A stretch of 64,000 nt of DNA from the NCBI RefSeq assembly GCF_030817595.1, contig NZ_JAUSZN010000001.1:5630001-5694000 (forward strand), in the 5' to 3' direction. The position numbers and the translations under genes were made by a program. Source of the DNA: Neobacillus niacini (lineage in GTDB: Bacteria > Bacillota > Bacilli > Bacillales > Cytobacillaceae). The notes below the pieces were generated by a model that was not told where the DNA came from, made no database searches, and worked only from the letters and a program-made list of their open reading frames with translations. Shown piece by piece: positions 37,211 through 44,023 of the stretch. The number at the start of each line of letters is the position of its first letter. Within the stretch, counting starts at the first letter, position 1.

Positions 37211-38173
37211 TTAATTCCTCACTATACTCTTTTGATAATATTTCCCTTGATAGCTATCTCTTCTTTTTAACTCAGCGTCGATGGCATTTAATACTTCCCA
37301 CTTGTTTACACTCCACATAGGTCCCACCATTAAATCAATCGGTCCATCACCAGTAATCCGATGAACAATCATTTCCGGCGGTAAAATTTCTAATTGGTCA
37401 CATACTAAATTTACATAATCCTCTTGAGCGAGAAATTTGAGCATGCCTTTTTCATACTGTTTCACCATTGGAGTGCCTTTTAGTAAGTGAAGCAAGTGAA
37501 TCTTTATTCCTTGGACATCAAGCTTAGCCACTTCTCTTGCTGTTTCCATCATCATTTCATATGATTCAAGCGGCAATCCATTAATAATATGGGAACAAAT
37601 TCGGATGCCATGTTTTCGCAGCTTATTAACACCTTCGACATAACATTGAAAATCATGGGCGCGATTGATTAATAATGCCGTACGTTCATGTACCGTTTGC
37701 AAGCCAAGCTCAACCCATAGATACGTTCTTTGGTTTAGTTCAGCTAAATATTCAACCACATCATCTGGAAGGCAATCAGGACGAGTTGCAATCGATAAAC
37801 CAACTACTCCTTCCTGTTTAAGAACCTTTTCAAATTTTTCGCGAAGGACTTCAACCGGTGCATGCGTATTGGTATACGCTTGAAAGTAGGCCATATATTT
37901 GCCATCTTTCCATTTGGTATGCATTTTTTCCTTTATTTCAAGGAATTGGGTCTCTAAATCATCCGCACGGTCACCGGCAAAATCACCTGATCCTGCAGCA
38001 CTGCAAAAAGTACAGCCGCCGTGTGCAACCGTACCGTCACGGTTTGGGCAATCAAAGCCGCCATCTAAAGCAACCTTAAAAACTTTATGGCCAAATTGCT
38101 GGCGTAAGTGATAGTTCCATGTATGGTAACGTTTATCGTCAGTAGCATATGGAAAAGGGTTGGTCTGAGTCAA
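37211..38173 (-). CDS. mnmL: radical SAM protein MnmL (YtqA, TIGR01212 family)
   Basis: Radical SAM enzyme with the family cluster-binding segment FDCPNRDGTVAHGGCTFCS (three Cys near residues 25-37). Later segments are ATRPDCLPDDVVEYL, ELGLQTVHERT and HIINGLPLESYEMM. YtqA was linked to conversion of cmnm5U to nm5U in Gram-positive bacteria lacking MnmC; I recall this from the literature. The TTG start follows AAGGAGGTTTC. 320 residues. First gene of the mnmL-mnmM pair. Confidence 0.85.
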   Translation of the reverse strand: MTQTNPFPYATDDKRYHTWNYHLRQQFGHKVFKVALDGGFDCPNRDGTVAHGGCTFCSAAGSGDFAGDRADDLETQFLEIKEKMHTKWKDGKYMAYFQAYTNTHAPVEVLREKFEKVLKQEGVVGLSIATRPDCLPDDVVEYLAELNQRTYLWVELGLQTVHERTALLINRAHDFQCYVEGVNKLRKHGIRICSHIINGLPLESYEMMMETAREVAKLDVQGIKIHLLHLLKGTPMVKQYEKGMLKFLAQEDYVNLVCDQLEILPPEMIVHRITGDGPIDLMVGPMWSVNKWEVLNAIDAELKRRDSYQGKYYQKSIVRN

Positions 38174-38228
38174 TTCAGAAACCTCCTTTGAGATTTTTAT
38201 TGTGATAAAGCAAATTGTTTATTTGCAC

Positions 38229-38378
38229 CCTGTTGATTTGTGCGGAAGGTGCGAAGACTCCTGCGGGAGGACGGGTCTGGGGAGACCCCACAGGCGCTTA
38301 TGCGCCGAGGAGGCTCCCCGGACCGCCCGCGGAAAGCGAAGCACCTGGAGCACATATCAACAGGCCAATTTAACAGCC
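38229..38378. repeat. palindromic leader repeat, copy B (upstream of ytzC)
   Basis: Terminal inverted repeat CCTGTTGATTTGTGC (38229) against GCACATATCAACAGG (38350), one mismatch. It contains the shared gcggaagg, gactcctgcgggaggacggg and cggaaagcgaag blocks plus two hairpins: GGGTCT/AGACCC (38273-38288) and GGCGC/GCGCC (38293-38306). It lacks the GACAGGC/GCCTGTC module present in A and C. It fills much of the 372-nt gap between mnmL and ytzC; the rest shows no gene. Confidence 0.88.
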
Positions 38379-38546
38379 ATTTTTTTAAGCATAAAGTCAA
38401 TTTTATCATGAAAATATTCGCTTATCCAACTGAATTGTTTACCAGTAATTATCACGTTATAGGAACAGGGAGAGAGAACAAAATAAGATATGAAGCACTT
38501 TGACTCATTGAGGGAAGTGTTTTACCAAAAAGAAGGGGGTCCTTAG

Positions 38547-38834
38547 ATGGCTACTCGTGCTTCAATGGATGCTTTAATACAGCAATGTGAGGATGTTATT
38601 CGCTATGCACAGGATCAATTAAAAGAAAGCAGCCTTCAAGAACATTACAACAATGATGATTACACGAACGCCTTACAGCAGCTTGAACAAACCTATCAAG
38701 ATATTGCGAAAATGGCTCATAGTGCGAATGGGCAGCAGCGGGATCAACTCCATCGGATGAGACTTCAAATTCAGCAGCTTCAAAATAATATGATTTTAGA
38801 GGGTCAGGCATTTAGAGGAGGAGATCTTTCTTGA
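38547..38834 (+). CDS. ytzC: YtzC-family protein (DUF2524)
   Basis: 95 residues, helical and glutamine-rich (DALIQQCEDVIRYAQDQLKE, then LQQLEQTYQDIAKMAH), probably coiled coil. Matches YtzC in sequence and position near ytqA. Function unknown. The start follows AAGGGGG. Its stop overlaps the start of the next small gene. Confidence 0.82.
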   Translation: MATRASMDALIQQCEDVIRYAQDQLKESSLQEHYNNDDYTNALQQLEQTYQDIAKMAHSANGQQRDQLHRMRLQIQQLQNNMILEGQAFRGGDLS

Positions 38835-39010
38835 AAAAGCGATCTAAACAACAAAACCCTGAACAAAAAACCCGGAATGGGAATAACAACCAGGATCTTG
38901 AGCTTGGTCAGGATGTTGATCTTGTTAAACAATCAAAAGAGAAATATGAAAAATCTGGCGGCCAGCCGGTAAAGTCGAAGTTCCATCAAGAAAAGGATCA
39001 ATCATCTTAA
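38831..39010 (+). CDS. small hydrophilic protein coupled to ytzC
   Basis: 59 residues from a TTG start that overlaps the ytzC stop (TTGA), with AGGAGGAG 7 nt upstream. The sequence is highly charged and glutamine/asparagine-rich, beginning MKKRSKQQNPEQKTRNGNNN, with no hydrophobic segment, so it is likely disordered. A terminator follows directly. The binding site and coupling support a real gene; I do not recognise the family. Confidence 0.65.
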   Translation: MKKRSKQQNPEQKTRNGNNNQDLELGQDVDLVKQSKEKYEKSGGQPVKSKFHQEKDQSS

Positions 39011-39022
39011 AAATCGCTATCA

Positions 39023-39053
39023 GACCTTCAACGTCCTGTTGAAGGTCTTTTTG
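39023..39053 (+). terminator. terminator after the ytzC pair
   Basis: GACCTTCAAC-GTCCT-GTTGAAGGTC followed by five T. Confidence 0.93.
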
Positions 39054-39131
39054 TGATAAAAAAACCATAAAAACACTGTGATAATAAGGTAATATTGCTG
39101 TTCACAAATTAGAAATAACTCAATATCATTT

Positions 39132-39147
39132 TGTGATTTTGGTCACA
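39132..39147 (+). promoter_or_regulatory. FNR-type box, upstream site
   Basis: TGTGA-TTTTGG-TCACA, a perfect match to the TGTGAN6TCACA consensus of Bacillus FNR. A -10-like TAAATA at 39171-39176 would place transcription start near 39181, 41-42 nt from the box centre, the spacing expected for FNR activation. Points to anaerobic induction of nrfHA. Confidence 0.8.
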
Positions 39148-39219
39148 GAATGGGTTTGGGTATCATGGGATAAATAAAGTATGAATTTTCAACCGTATGT
39201 GGTTAGTAATGATGAGTCT

Positions 39220-39235
39220 TGTGAATGGATTCACA
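39220..39235 (+). promoter_or_regulatory. FNR-type box, downstream site
   Basis: TGTGA-ATGGAT-TCACA, a second perfect match, 88 nt from the first. It overlaps a longer inverted repeat, CTTGTGAAT (39218) with ATTCACAAG (39239). It may drive a second start near 39269, act as a brake within the first transcript, or form an RNA hairpin. Confidence 0.65.
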
Positions 39236-39267
39236 AAAAATTCACAAGTTGAGAGGAAGCAACTGCG

Positions 39268-39537
39268 ATGAAAAAATTATGGCTGACCATAAATATACTC
39301 CTGTGCTTTTTGCTGCTGTTAAATCCTGCAGTTACATCCGGTGAGTATCAAAACATCTTAAAAATGGAGGAACTTTGAATAAAAGTAATGCCGGAATTTG
39401 CTTACCATCCCAATGCGATTTATTCAATATTTCATTTATACAACCCCTTAATGCAAAAAAGGTAGTGCTTACTCCGGCGTTTACTAGCAGCAGGTGTATT
39501 TGCTTATTTTGTTAAAAGAAAACGAAGGAACAATTAA
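39268..39537 (+). pseudogene. small membrane/secreted protein frame interrupted by two in-frame stops
   Basis: The ATG at 39268 has AGGAAG upstream and encodes a signal-like N-terminus, MKKLWLTINILLCFLLLLNP, ending at a TGA (39376) after 36 residues. The same frame stays open on the other side (KVMPEFAYHPNAIYSIFHLY) to a TAG at 39463, then continues with LLAAGVFAYFVKRKRRNN to a TAA at 39535. Together it looks like signal peptide, short body and C-terminal membrane anchor with a basic end, broken twice. Alternatively the 36-residue peptide is itself the product. It lies between the FNR boxes and nrfH. Confidence 0.45.
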
Positions 39538-39633
39538 CGTTGCAAGATCATTCCTTTTGGCAATAAAGTACAAAAGTACTTTGTTCAATAAATTAGAGAG
39601 AAATTGAGAATCTATATTGTGGGAGGTGAAAGG

Positions 39634-40158
39634 ATGTTAAAAAAATCGTTTAAAAAATTATTGGCAATTGATAAAAGAGTTTTACTTTTAGGTGCTCTTT
39701 TAGCCGGCGTACTCTTTTCCTTTGGAACTGTTAAAACAATGGCCTACCTAGATTCACCTGGTTTTTGTCAAAACTGTCATACCATGAAATCTGTTTATAC
39801 GTCATTTGTGGATTCCACTCATGCCGAATTGCAGTGTAATGACTGCCATTTACCACATGAAAGTGAGGCAGGGAAATTATTTTTTAAGGTCCGCGCCGGG
39901 ATGACACATATTTTTTATAACACCCTGGGTACTGAAGATATTCCAGACAGAATTTATGCGACAACACGGACATTGAGGGTTATTAATAAAAACTGTGCAG
40001 AGTGTCATAAGAGCACCATTGATAATGTCTCACATGACGCGAAAGAAAACTGTATGTCATGTCACCAGACTGTACCTCATGAAAGCGACTTCAAAGATGA
40101 TAGTTATGATCAGCCGCCTAAGTCCGGTGAATTATTAAAAAATAAGGGAGGATTTTAA
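39634..40158 (+). CDS. nrfH: cytochrome c nitrite reductase membrane subunit NrfH
   Basis: Quinol dehydrogenase of the NapC/NirT family that passes electrons from menaquinol to NrfA. One N-terminal transmembrane helix (VLLLGALLAGVLFSFGTV), then four CxxCH heme sites: CQNCH, CNDCH, CAECH and CMSCH. The ATG at 39634 follows GGGAGGTGAAAGG and gives 174 residues. It is followed after 2 nt by nrfA. Electron supply depends on the menaquinone pathway also in this window. Confidence 0.95.
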   Translation: MLKKSFKKLLAIDKRVLLLGALLAGVLFSFGTVKTMAYLDSPGFCQNCHTMKSVYTSFVDSTHAELQCNDCHLPHESEAGKLFFKVRAGMTHIFYNTLGTEDIPDRIYATTRTLRVINKNCAECHKSTIDNVSHDAKENCMSCHQTVPHESDFKDDSYDQPPKSGELLKNKGGF

Positions 40159-40160
40159 GA

Positions 40161-41621
40161 ATGAATAGGTTCCGTTACGGGGCATACCTCCTTCTACTAG
40201 TATTTGTTCTCACCATTACTGGCTGCAGCAATTCCAGTGAGAATGCAGGTGAAAAAACGGCAAGTGCTAAGGAAGCGACGGGGAAAACAGGCCTTTCTAA
40301 AGATGAAATAAGCAATGAAGCTTTTAAGGAGTTATTTCCACTTCAATATAATAGCTATATGAAAAATGAAAAAATGGAAGATACTACTTACGGAGGTTCT
40401 GTGAAACGTAGTAAGTATGATCCAGATAAAGAGCCTTTACTTCCGGTTCTTTTCAATGGTTATGGGTTTGCAACAGAGTATAATGAAGAACGTGGGCACG
40501 TTTATGCTCTTGAAGATATTCGCAATGTTAAGCGGATTACCGATAAATCTGTTGGTTCTTGTTATACGTGTAAATCCACAGCAGTCCCTAAAATGATTGA
40601 AGAAATGGGCGACGATTATTGGGGAGCCAATTTTAATCAAGAGATTTGGCCAAAAGGGGAAGCAATGGGACACTCACCAATTGGATGTTCTGACTGCCAT
40701 GATCCCGAAACAATGGACTTACGCGTAACACGACCAAGCTTCTACAAAGCATTAGAGGCACAAGGAGTAGATACTTCTAATCCAACTAAAAATGATATGC
40801 GAAGCTATGTTTGCGGCCAGTGTCATGTAGAATATTATTTTGCAGCTGATAACAGTGAAGTTACTTTCCCGTGGTCAGAGGGCTTTAAGCCAGAAGACAT
40901 GTATGAATACTATAATACGGTTGCTAAAGATGAAGGATTTGAGAAGGATTGGGTTCACAATATCTCTGGAGCACCAATGTTAAAATCTCAGCATCCTGAA
41001 TATGAAACTCATACTTCCGGAACCCACGGTAAGGCGAATGTATCCTGTGCGGACTGTCATATGCCATATGAGCGTGTAGATGGAAAAAGAAAAATCACAT
41101 CACATTATTGGACCTCACCACTTAAGACAATGGATACATCTTGTGGACAGTGTCATGGTGATCGTGATCTAGATAAATTAAAAGACCGTGTTCTCGAAAT
41201 TCAAGAAGCTAACATAAGTGCACTACATGAGGCACAGGATATTTCAACCACAGCACACTATTATATTAATAAGATGATTACTTCAGGAGTCAGCCAAGAC
41301 AAGATTAAGCAGTCTCAAGAATTTGTACGTAAAGGTCAATGGTTCTGGGATATTATTGCGGCAGAAAACTCTTCAGGCTTCCACAATCCACAGGGTTCTA
41401 TGGATTCGTTAAGAGAATCAGTTGTACAATCAAACAATGCGATTCGCCTTGCAACAGAGGAGCTAGTGAAAAAAGGTGTCAGCATGGAAGAACTTAATTC
41501 TGAAATTGAAAAAGTGAAAACAGCTTTCCAAGGAGAAACTGTAAACGAGAAGAAGAAGGATCATGCCGTAAACAGCTACTTCCCTGCTCAGCAGCCAGTA
41601 GTGCCGGCAGTAAAAAAATAG
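40161..41621 (+). CDS. nrfA: cytochrome c nitrite reductase catalytic subunit NrfA
   Basis: Reduces nitrite to ammonium with six electrons, outside the membrane. The signal peptide has lipobox TITGC (Cys22), so it is probably a lipoprotein. It has the special catalytic heme site CYTCK (C134, C137, K138), followed by four CxxCH sites: CSDCH, CGQCH, CADCH and CGQCH, five hemes in all. 486 residues, usual length. B. subtilis lacks this enzyme, so the nrfHA block is extra relative to that reference. Heme attachment genes are not in the window. Confidence 0.96.
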   Translation: MNRFRYGAYLLLLVFVLTITGCSNSSENAGEKTASAKEATGKTGLSKDEISNEAFKELFPLQYNSYMKNEKMEDTTYGGSVKRSKYDPDKEPLLPVLFNGYGFATEYNEERGHVYALEDIRNVKRITDKSVGSCYTCKSTAVPKMIEEMGDDYWGANFNQEIWPKGEAMGHSPIGCSDCHDPETMDLRVTRPSFYKALEAQGVDTSNPTKNDMRSYVCGQCHVEYYFAADNSEVTFPWSEGFKPEDMYEYYNTVAKDEGFEKDWVHNISGAPMLKSQHPEYETHTSGTHGKANVSCADCHMPYERVDGKRKITSHYWTSPLKTMDTSCGQCHGDRDLDKLKDRVLEIQEANISALHEAQDISTTAHYYINKMITSGVSQDKIKQSQEFVRKGQWFWDIIAAENSSGFHNPQGSMDSLRESVVQSNNAIRLATEELVKKGVSMEELNSEIEKVKTAFQGETVNEKKKDHAVNSYFPAQQPVVPAVKK

Positions 41622-41723
41622 ACCCTTTCATCCATTTTCTTAATCGTCCCGCTAAGAAGGATTAAAAGAAGTCAATAAAACTTATTTGGTATTGGTCTAA
41701 AATGAAGGGGATTTAAATATTTT

Positions 41724-41740
41724 ATAAGGTAAATCCTTAT
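41724..41740 (+). promoter_or_regulatory. small hairpin before the 74-residue gene
   Basis: ATAAGG-TAAAT-CCTTAT, perfect 6-bp stem, ending about 6 nt before AGGTGAGG. It could tune translation; no terminator with a T run is seen after nrfA, so nrfA transcripts may read into the next gene. Confidence 0.35.
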
Positions 41741-41756
41741 GAAATAGGTGAGGCTC

Positions 41757-41981
41757 ATGTATGTTGTCCACTTTTTTGAAGACAAAGTAGAGATATTAAA
41801 TCAGCTTCTTGGAAGTGTTCCAGCTCTAGGTGATCCGCTTACAATTAAAGGTCGTAAAGGGAAAGTCACTGGTGTTAATCAGGTTGATGACAAACATGTT
41901 CATGTACAGATTACCGTTGAAAAGGTGGCTGCTAAAAATAAACCTACAGCCGCCGACCTATCAAAAAAGAAAAAAAGATAA
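41757..41981 (+). CDS. conserved small protein of unknown function
   Basis: 74 residues, MYVVHFFEDKVEILNQLLGS at the start, a beta-rich core with DPLTIKGRKGKVTGV resembling a small beta-barrel, and a lysine-rich tail. The ATG at 41757 follows AGGTGAGG; a GTG at 41748 overlaps that site. I do not recognise the family with confidence. A terminator follows. Confidence 0.7.
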   Translation: MYVVHFFEDKVEILNQLLGSVPALGDPLTIKGRKGKVTGVNQVDDKHVHVQITVEKVAAKNKPTAADLSKKKKR

Positions 41982-41986
41982 GTACC

Positions 41987-42017
41987 AAAGCCCTTTTTAT
42001 TGAAGGGCTTTTTCTTT
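41987..42017 (+). terminator. terminator after the 74-residue gene
   Basis: AAAGCCCTT-TTTATTG-AAGGGCTTT followed by a T-rich run. Confidence 0.92.
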
Positions 42018-42188
42018 TTTGTGATAGCTTTACTATTTTAAAAAAATTATATTTCCGCTTTATGTAATATTGTTTAATAATACAAAATTAATATTTAACC
42101 GCTGAAAGAAAAAGATTGTCAGGAATCTCGAATGGGTCTAAAATATATTTTTGGAACTTGTTATTGTTATTGTAAAGGAGCGTTTTTC

Positions 42189-43385
42189 ATGCCACGTGCC
42201 TTATGGCTCTTAATTATTGGGATGGCAGTGAATGTAACAGGCAATTCTTTTTTATGGCCTTTAAATACAATCTATATTCACGATCATTTAGGTAAGTCTT
42301 TATCGATTGCAGGAGTTGTTTTGATGCTAAACTCCGCTGCAAGCGTCATTGGAAATCTTTATGGCGGAAGTCTTTTTGATAAAATCGGTGGCTACAAATC
42401 TATTCTTCTAGGAATAGGTATATCCCTTTCAGCCCTAATAGGGTTAACTTTCTGGCATGGCTGGCCGGAATATATTGTTTTCCTTACCATTATTGGATTT
42501 GGAAGTGGAGTCACATTCCCAGCCATGTATGCGATGGCGGGAATGGTTTGGAAGGAAGGTGGACGTAAAGCTTTTAATGCTGTTTATATTGCGCAAAACG
42601 TTGGGGTAGCGGTCGGAGCCGCACTTGGCGGCATTCTTGCCGATTACTCATTTGAATTAATCTTCCTTGCTAACACGGTTATGTATATTATCTTTTTACT
42701 AATCGCTATTTTTGGCTATAAAGGGATTTCAACTGGTTCTGCCAAACAAGCCAATAACCTTCAGGATGTAGCACTTGAAAAGCAAAGAAATAATCTCCTT
42801 GCTTTATTGATTTTATGTTCGGGTTATTTGCTATGCTGGGTTGGCTACGTTCAATGGATGACAACGATTGCTTCTTATACTCAGGAAATTAATATATCTT
42901 TATCCCAATACAGCCTCCTATGGACGATAAACGGTGCATTAATTGTTCTTGGTCAGCCATTATTAAATGGCTTGCTTAAGCGTCTTGCTGCCACGCTAAA
43001 GGTACAAATCCTCATCGGGATTGCTATATTTATTGTTTCATTCCTTATAGCAGGAAATGCAAGCGCATTTTCAGGATTTCTAGTAGCGATGATTATTTTA
43101 ACCATTGGGGAAATGTTTATTTGGCCGGCAGTACCTACAATTGCCTTTGGCCTAGCACCAAAAGGGCGCGAAGGATTTTATCAAGGAATTGTTAATAGTA
43201 CTGCTACCGGGGGAAGAATGATTGGACCTTTACTTGGCGGAATGCTCGTCGATTTGTACAGTATGTCAGCACTATTCCTTGTCTTAATTGGCTTATTCTT
43301 TATCGCGATTGTAACAACCTTTTTGTATGATCGTATTTTAAAATCAAGAAAAAAATTATTAGATAAAAATTTGCCGGTCTCATGA
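42189..43385 (+). CDS. yttB: MFS transporter (YttB-like)
   Basis: Major facilitator superfamily exporter, about twelve transmembrane helices. The loop 2-3 signature GGSLFDKIGGYKSILLG is a good match to the MFS G-x-x-x-D-R/K motif. 398 residues from the ATG at 42189 (AAAGGAGCG upstream); a start at 42132 would add a Cys-rich leader with no binding site. It resembles YttB, found upstream of leuS in B. subtilis. The substrate is unknown. Confidence 0.8.
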   Translation: MPRALWLLIIGMAVNVTGNSFLWPLNTIYIHDHLGKSLSIAGVVLMLNSAASVIGNLYGGSLFDKIGGYKSILLGIGISLSALIGLTFWHGWPEYIVFLTIIGFGSGVTFPAMYAMAGMVWKEGGRKAFNAVYIAQNVGVAVGAALGGILADYSFELIFLANTVMYIIFLLIAIFGYKGISTGSAKQANNLQDVALEKQRNNLLALLILCSGYLLCWVGYVQWMTTIASYTQEINISLSQYSLLWTINGALIVLGQPLLNGLLKRLAATLKVQILIGIAIFIVSFLIAGNASAFSGFLVAMIILTIGEMFIWPAVPTIAFGLAPKGREGFYQGIVNSTATGGRMIGPLLGGMLVDLYSMSALFLVLIGLFFIAIVTTFLYDRILKSRKKLLDKNLPVS

Positions 43386-43401
43386 TGAGTCCGGTTTTTA
43401 T
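43373..43401 (+). terminator. terminator at the yttB stop codon
   Basis: GCCGG-T-CTCATGATGAG-T-CCGG with a single T-T mismatch and a following T run; the yttB TGA lies in the stem. Confidence 0.8.
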
Positions 43402-43451
43402 TTGTTTAAAAATAAATACTATAGGACATACTGATTTGGGTGAATGTTTAC

Positions 43452-43480
43452 TTGCATACTGACGGGAAATTTATTACAAT
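43452..43480 (+). promoter_or_regulatory. probable promoter of the leuS T-box leader
   Basis: TTGCAT, 17-nt spacer, TACAAT. The -10 box is strong, the -35 box partial. Confidence 0.55.
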
Positions 43481-43499
43481 AACCGTAATACTTTTTATA

Positions 43500-43747
43500 T
43501 TAAAAGACAGTGATTAGGAATAGTAATGATTCATATCCGTTTTTAGAGAGTTGACGGCTGGTGGAAGTCAATCGGGTACATCATGAACTCGCCTATGAGT
43601 TGCAAACATGAACGGAACAGTAATGTTTGCCGTATTCCGCGTTAAGGATGAATGAAGCGAGTGTTTTACAACACTAATGTGGGTGGTACCGCGGGAAGAT
43701 ACATAGACAATCCTCTCGTCCCTTTTTTGGGATGAGGGGTTTTTTTA
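43500..43747 (+). promoter_or_regulatory. T-box leader of leuS (Leu specifier CTC)
   Basis: The T-box sequence GGGTGGTACCGCGGG at 43681-43695 is the tRNA-acceptor-binding bulge and identifies the element. The stem I region begins near gagagttgacggctggtgg; the specifier loop holds gaactcgcc, giving CTC for leucine. A terminator follows: CCTCTCGTCCC and GGGATGAGGGG with a T run (43712-43746). Uncharged tRNA-Leu should favour the antiterminator and leuS expression. Confidence 0.93.
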
Positions 43748-43755
43748 ATTTTTTG

Positions 43756-43994
43756 GCTGTATTAAAGGTGAATCTTGATTTTAGAACCTGTTGATTTGTG
43801 CGGAAGGTGCGAGACTCCTGCAGGAGGACGGGACAGGGGAGACCCCGCAGGCGCTTTAGCGCCGAGGAGGCTACCCGAACCGCCTGCGGAAAGCGAAGCA
43901 CCTCGTGACAGGCAAAAACCGCCTGTCCCTGCGGTGATTATTCGAAGAAGATTTCCTTAGTGGAGCACAAATCAACAGCCAAATTTAACACAGC
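43756..43994. repeat. palindromic leader repeat, copy C (upstream of leuS)
   Basis: 239 nt, the longest copy. Perfect inner inverted repeat CTGTTGATTTGTGC (43789) against GCACAAATCAACAG, with outer arms GCTGTATTAAAGG and AATTTAACACAGC. It contains both hairpin modules: GGCGC/GCGCC (43850-43863) and GACAGGC/GCCTGTC (43907-43927). It sits between the T-box terminator and the leuS ribosome-binding site, so every full-length leuS mRNA should carry it. Confidence 0.9.
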
Positions 43995-44023
43995 TTATTT
44001 TTTTAAGAAGGAAGGAACTGACA

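Noticed and set aside
37665..38111. Three plus-strand frames of 70-73 codons opposite mnmL
   Set aside because: Mirror-strand shadows of a clearly conserved gene; no binding sites.
38202..38503. Frames of 60-87 codons over the leader repeats (also 43674-43960)
   Set aside because: They exist because the repeats are GC-rich and palindromic; the same repeat gives frames on both strands and no protein family is evident.
39375..39514. 46-codon TTG frame with GGAGG upstream, overlapping the interrupted frame
   Set aside because: Short, Cys-rich by chance, no hydrophobic or conserved pattern, and the spacing to the binding site is only 4 nt.
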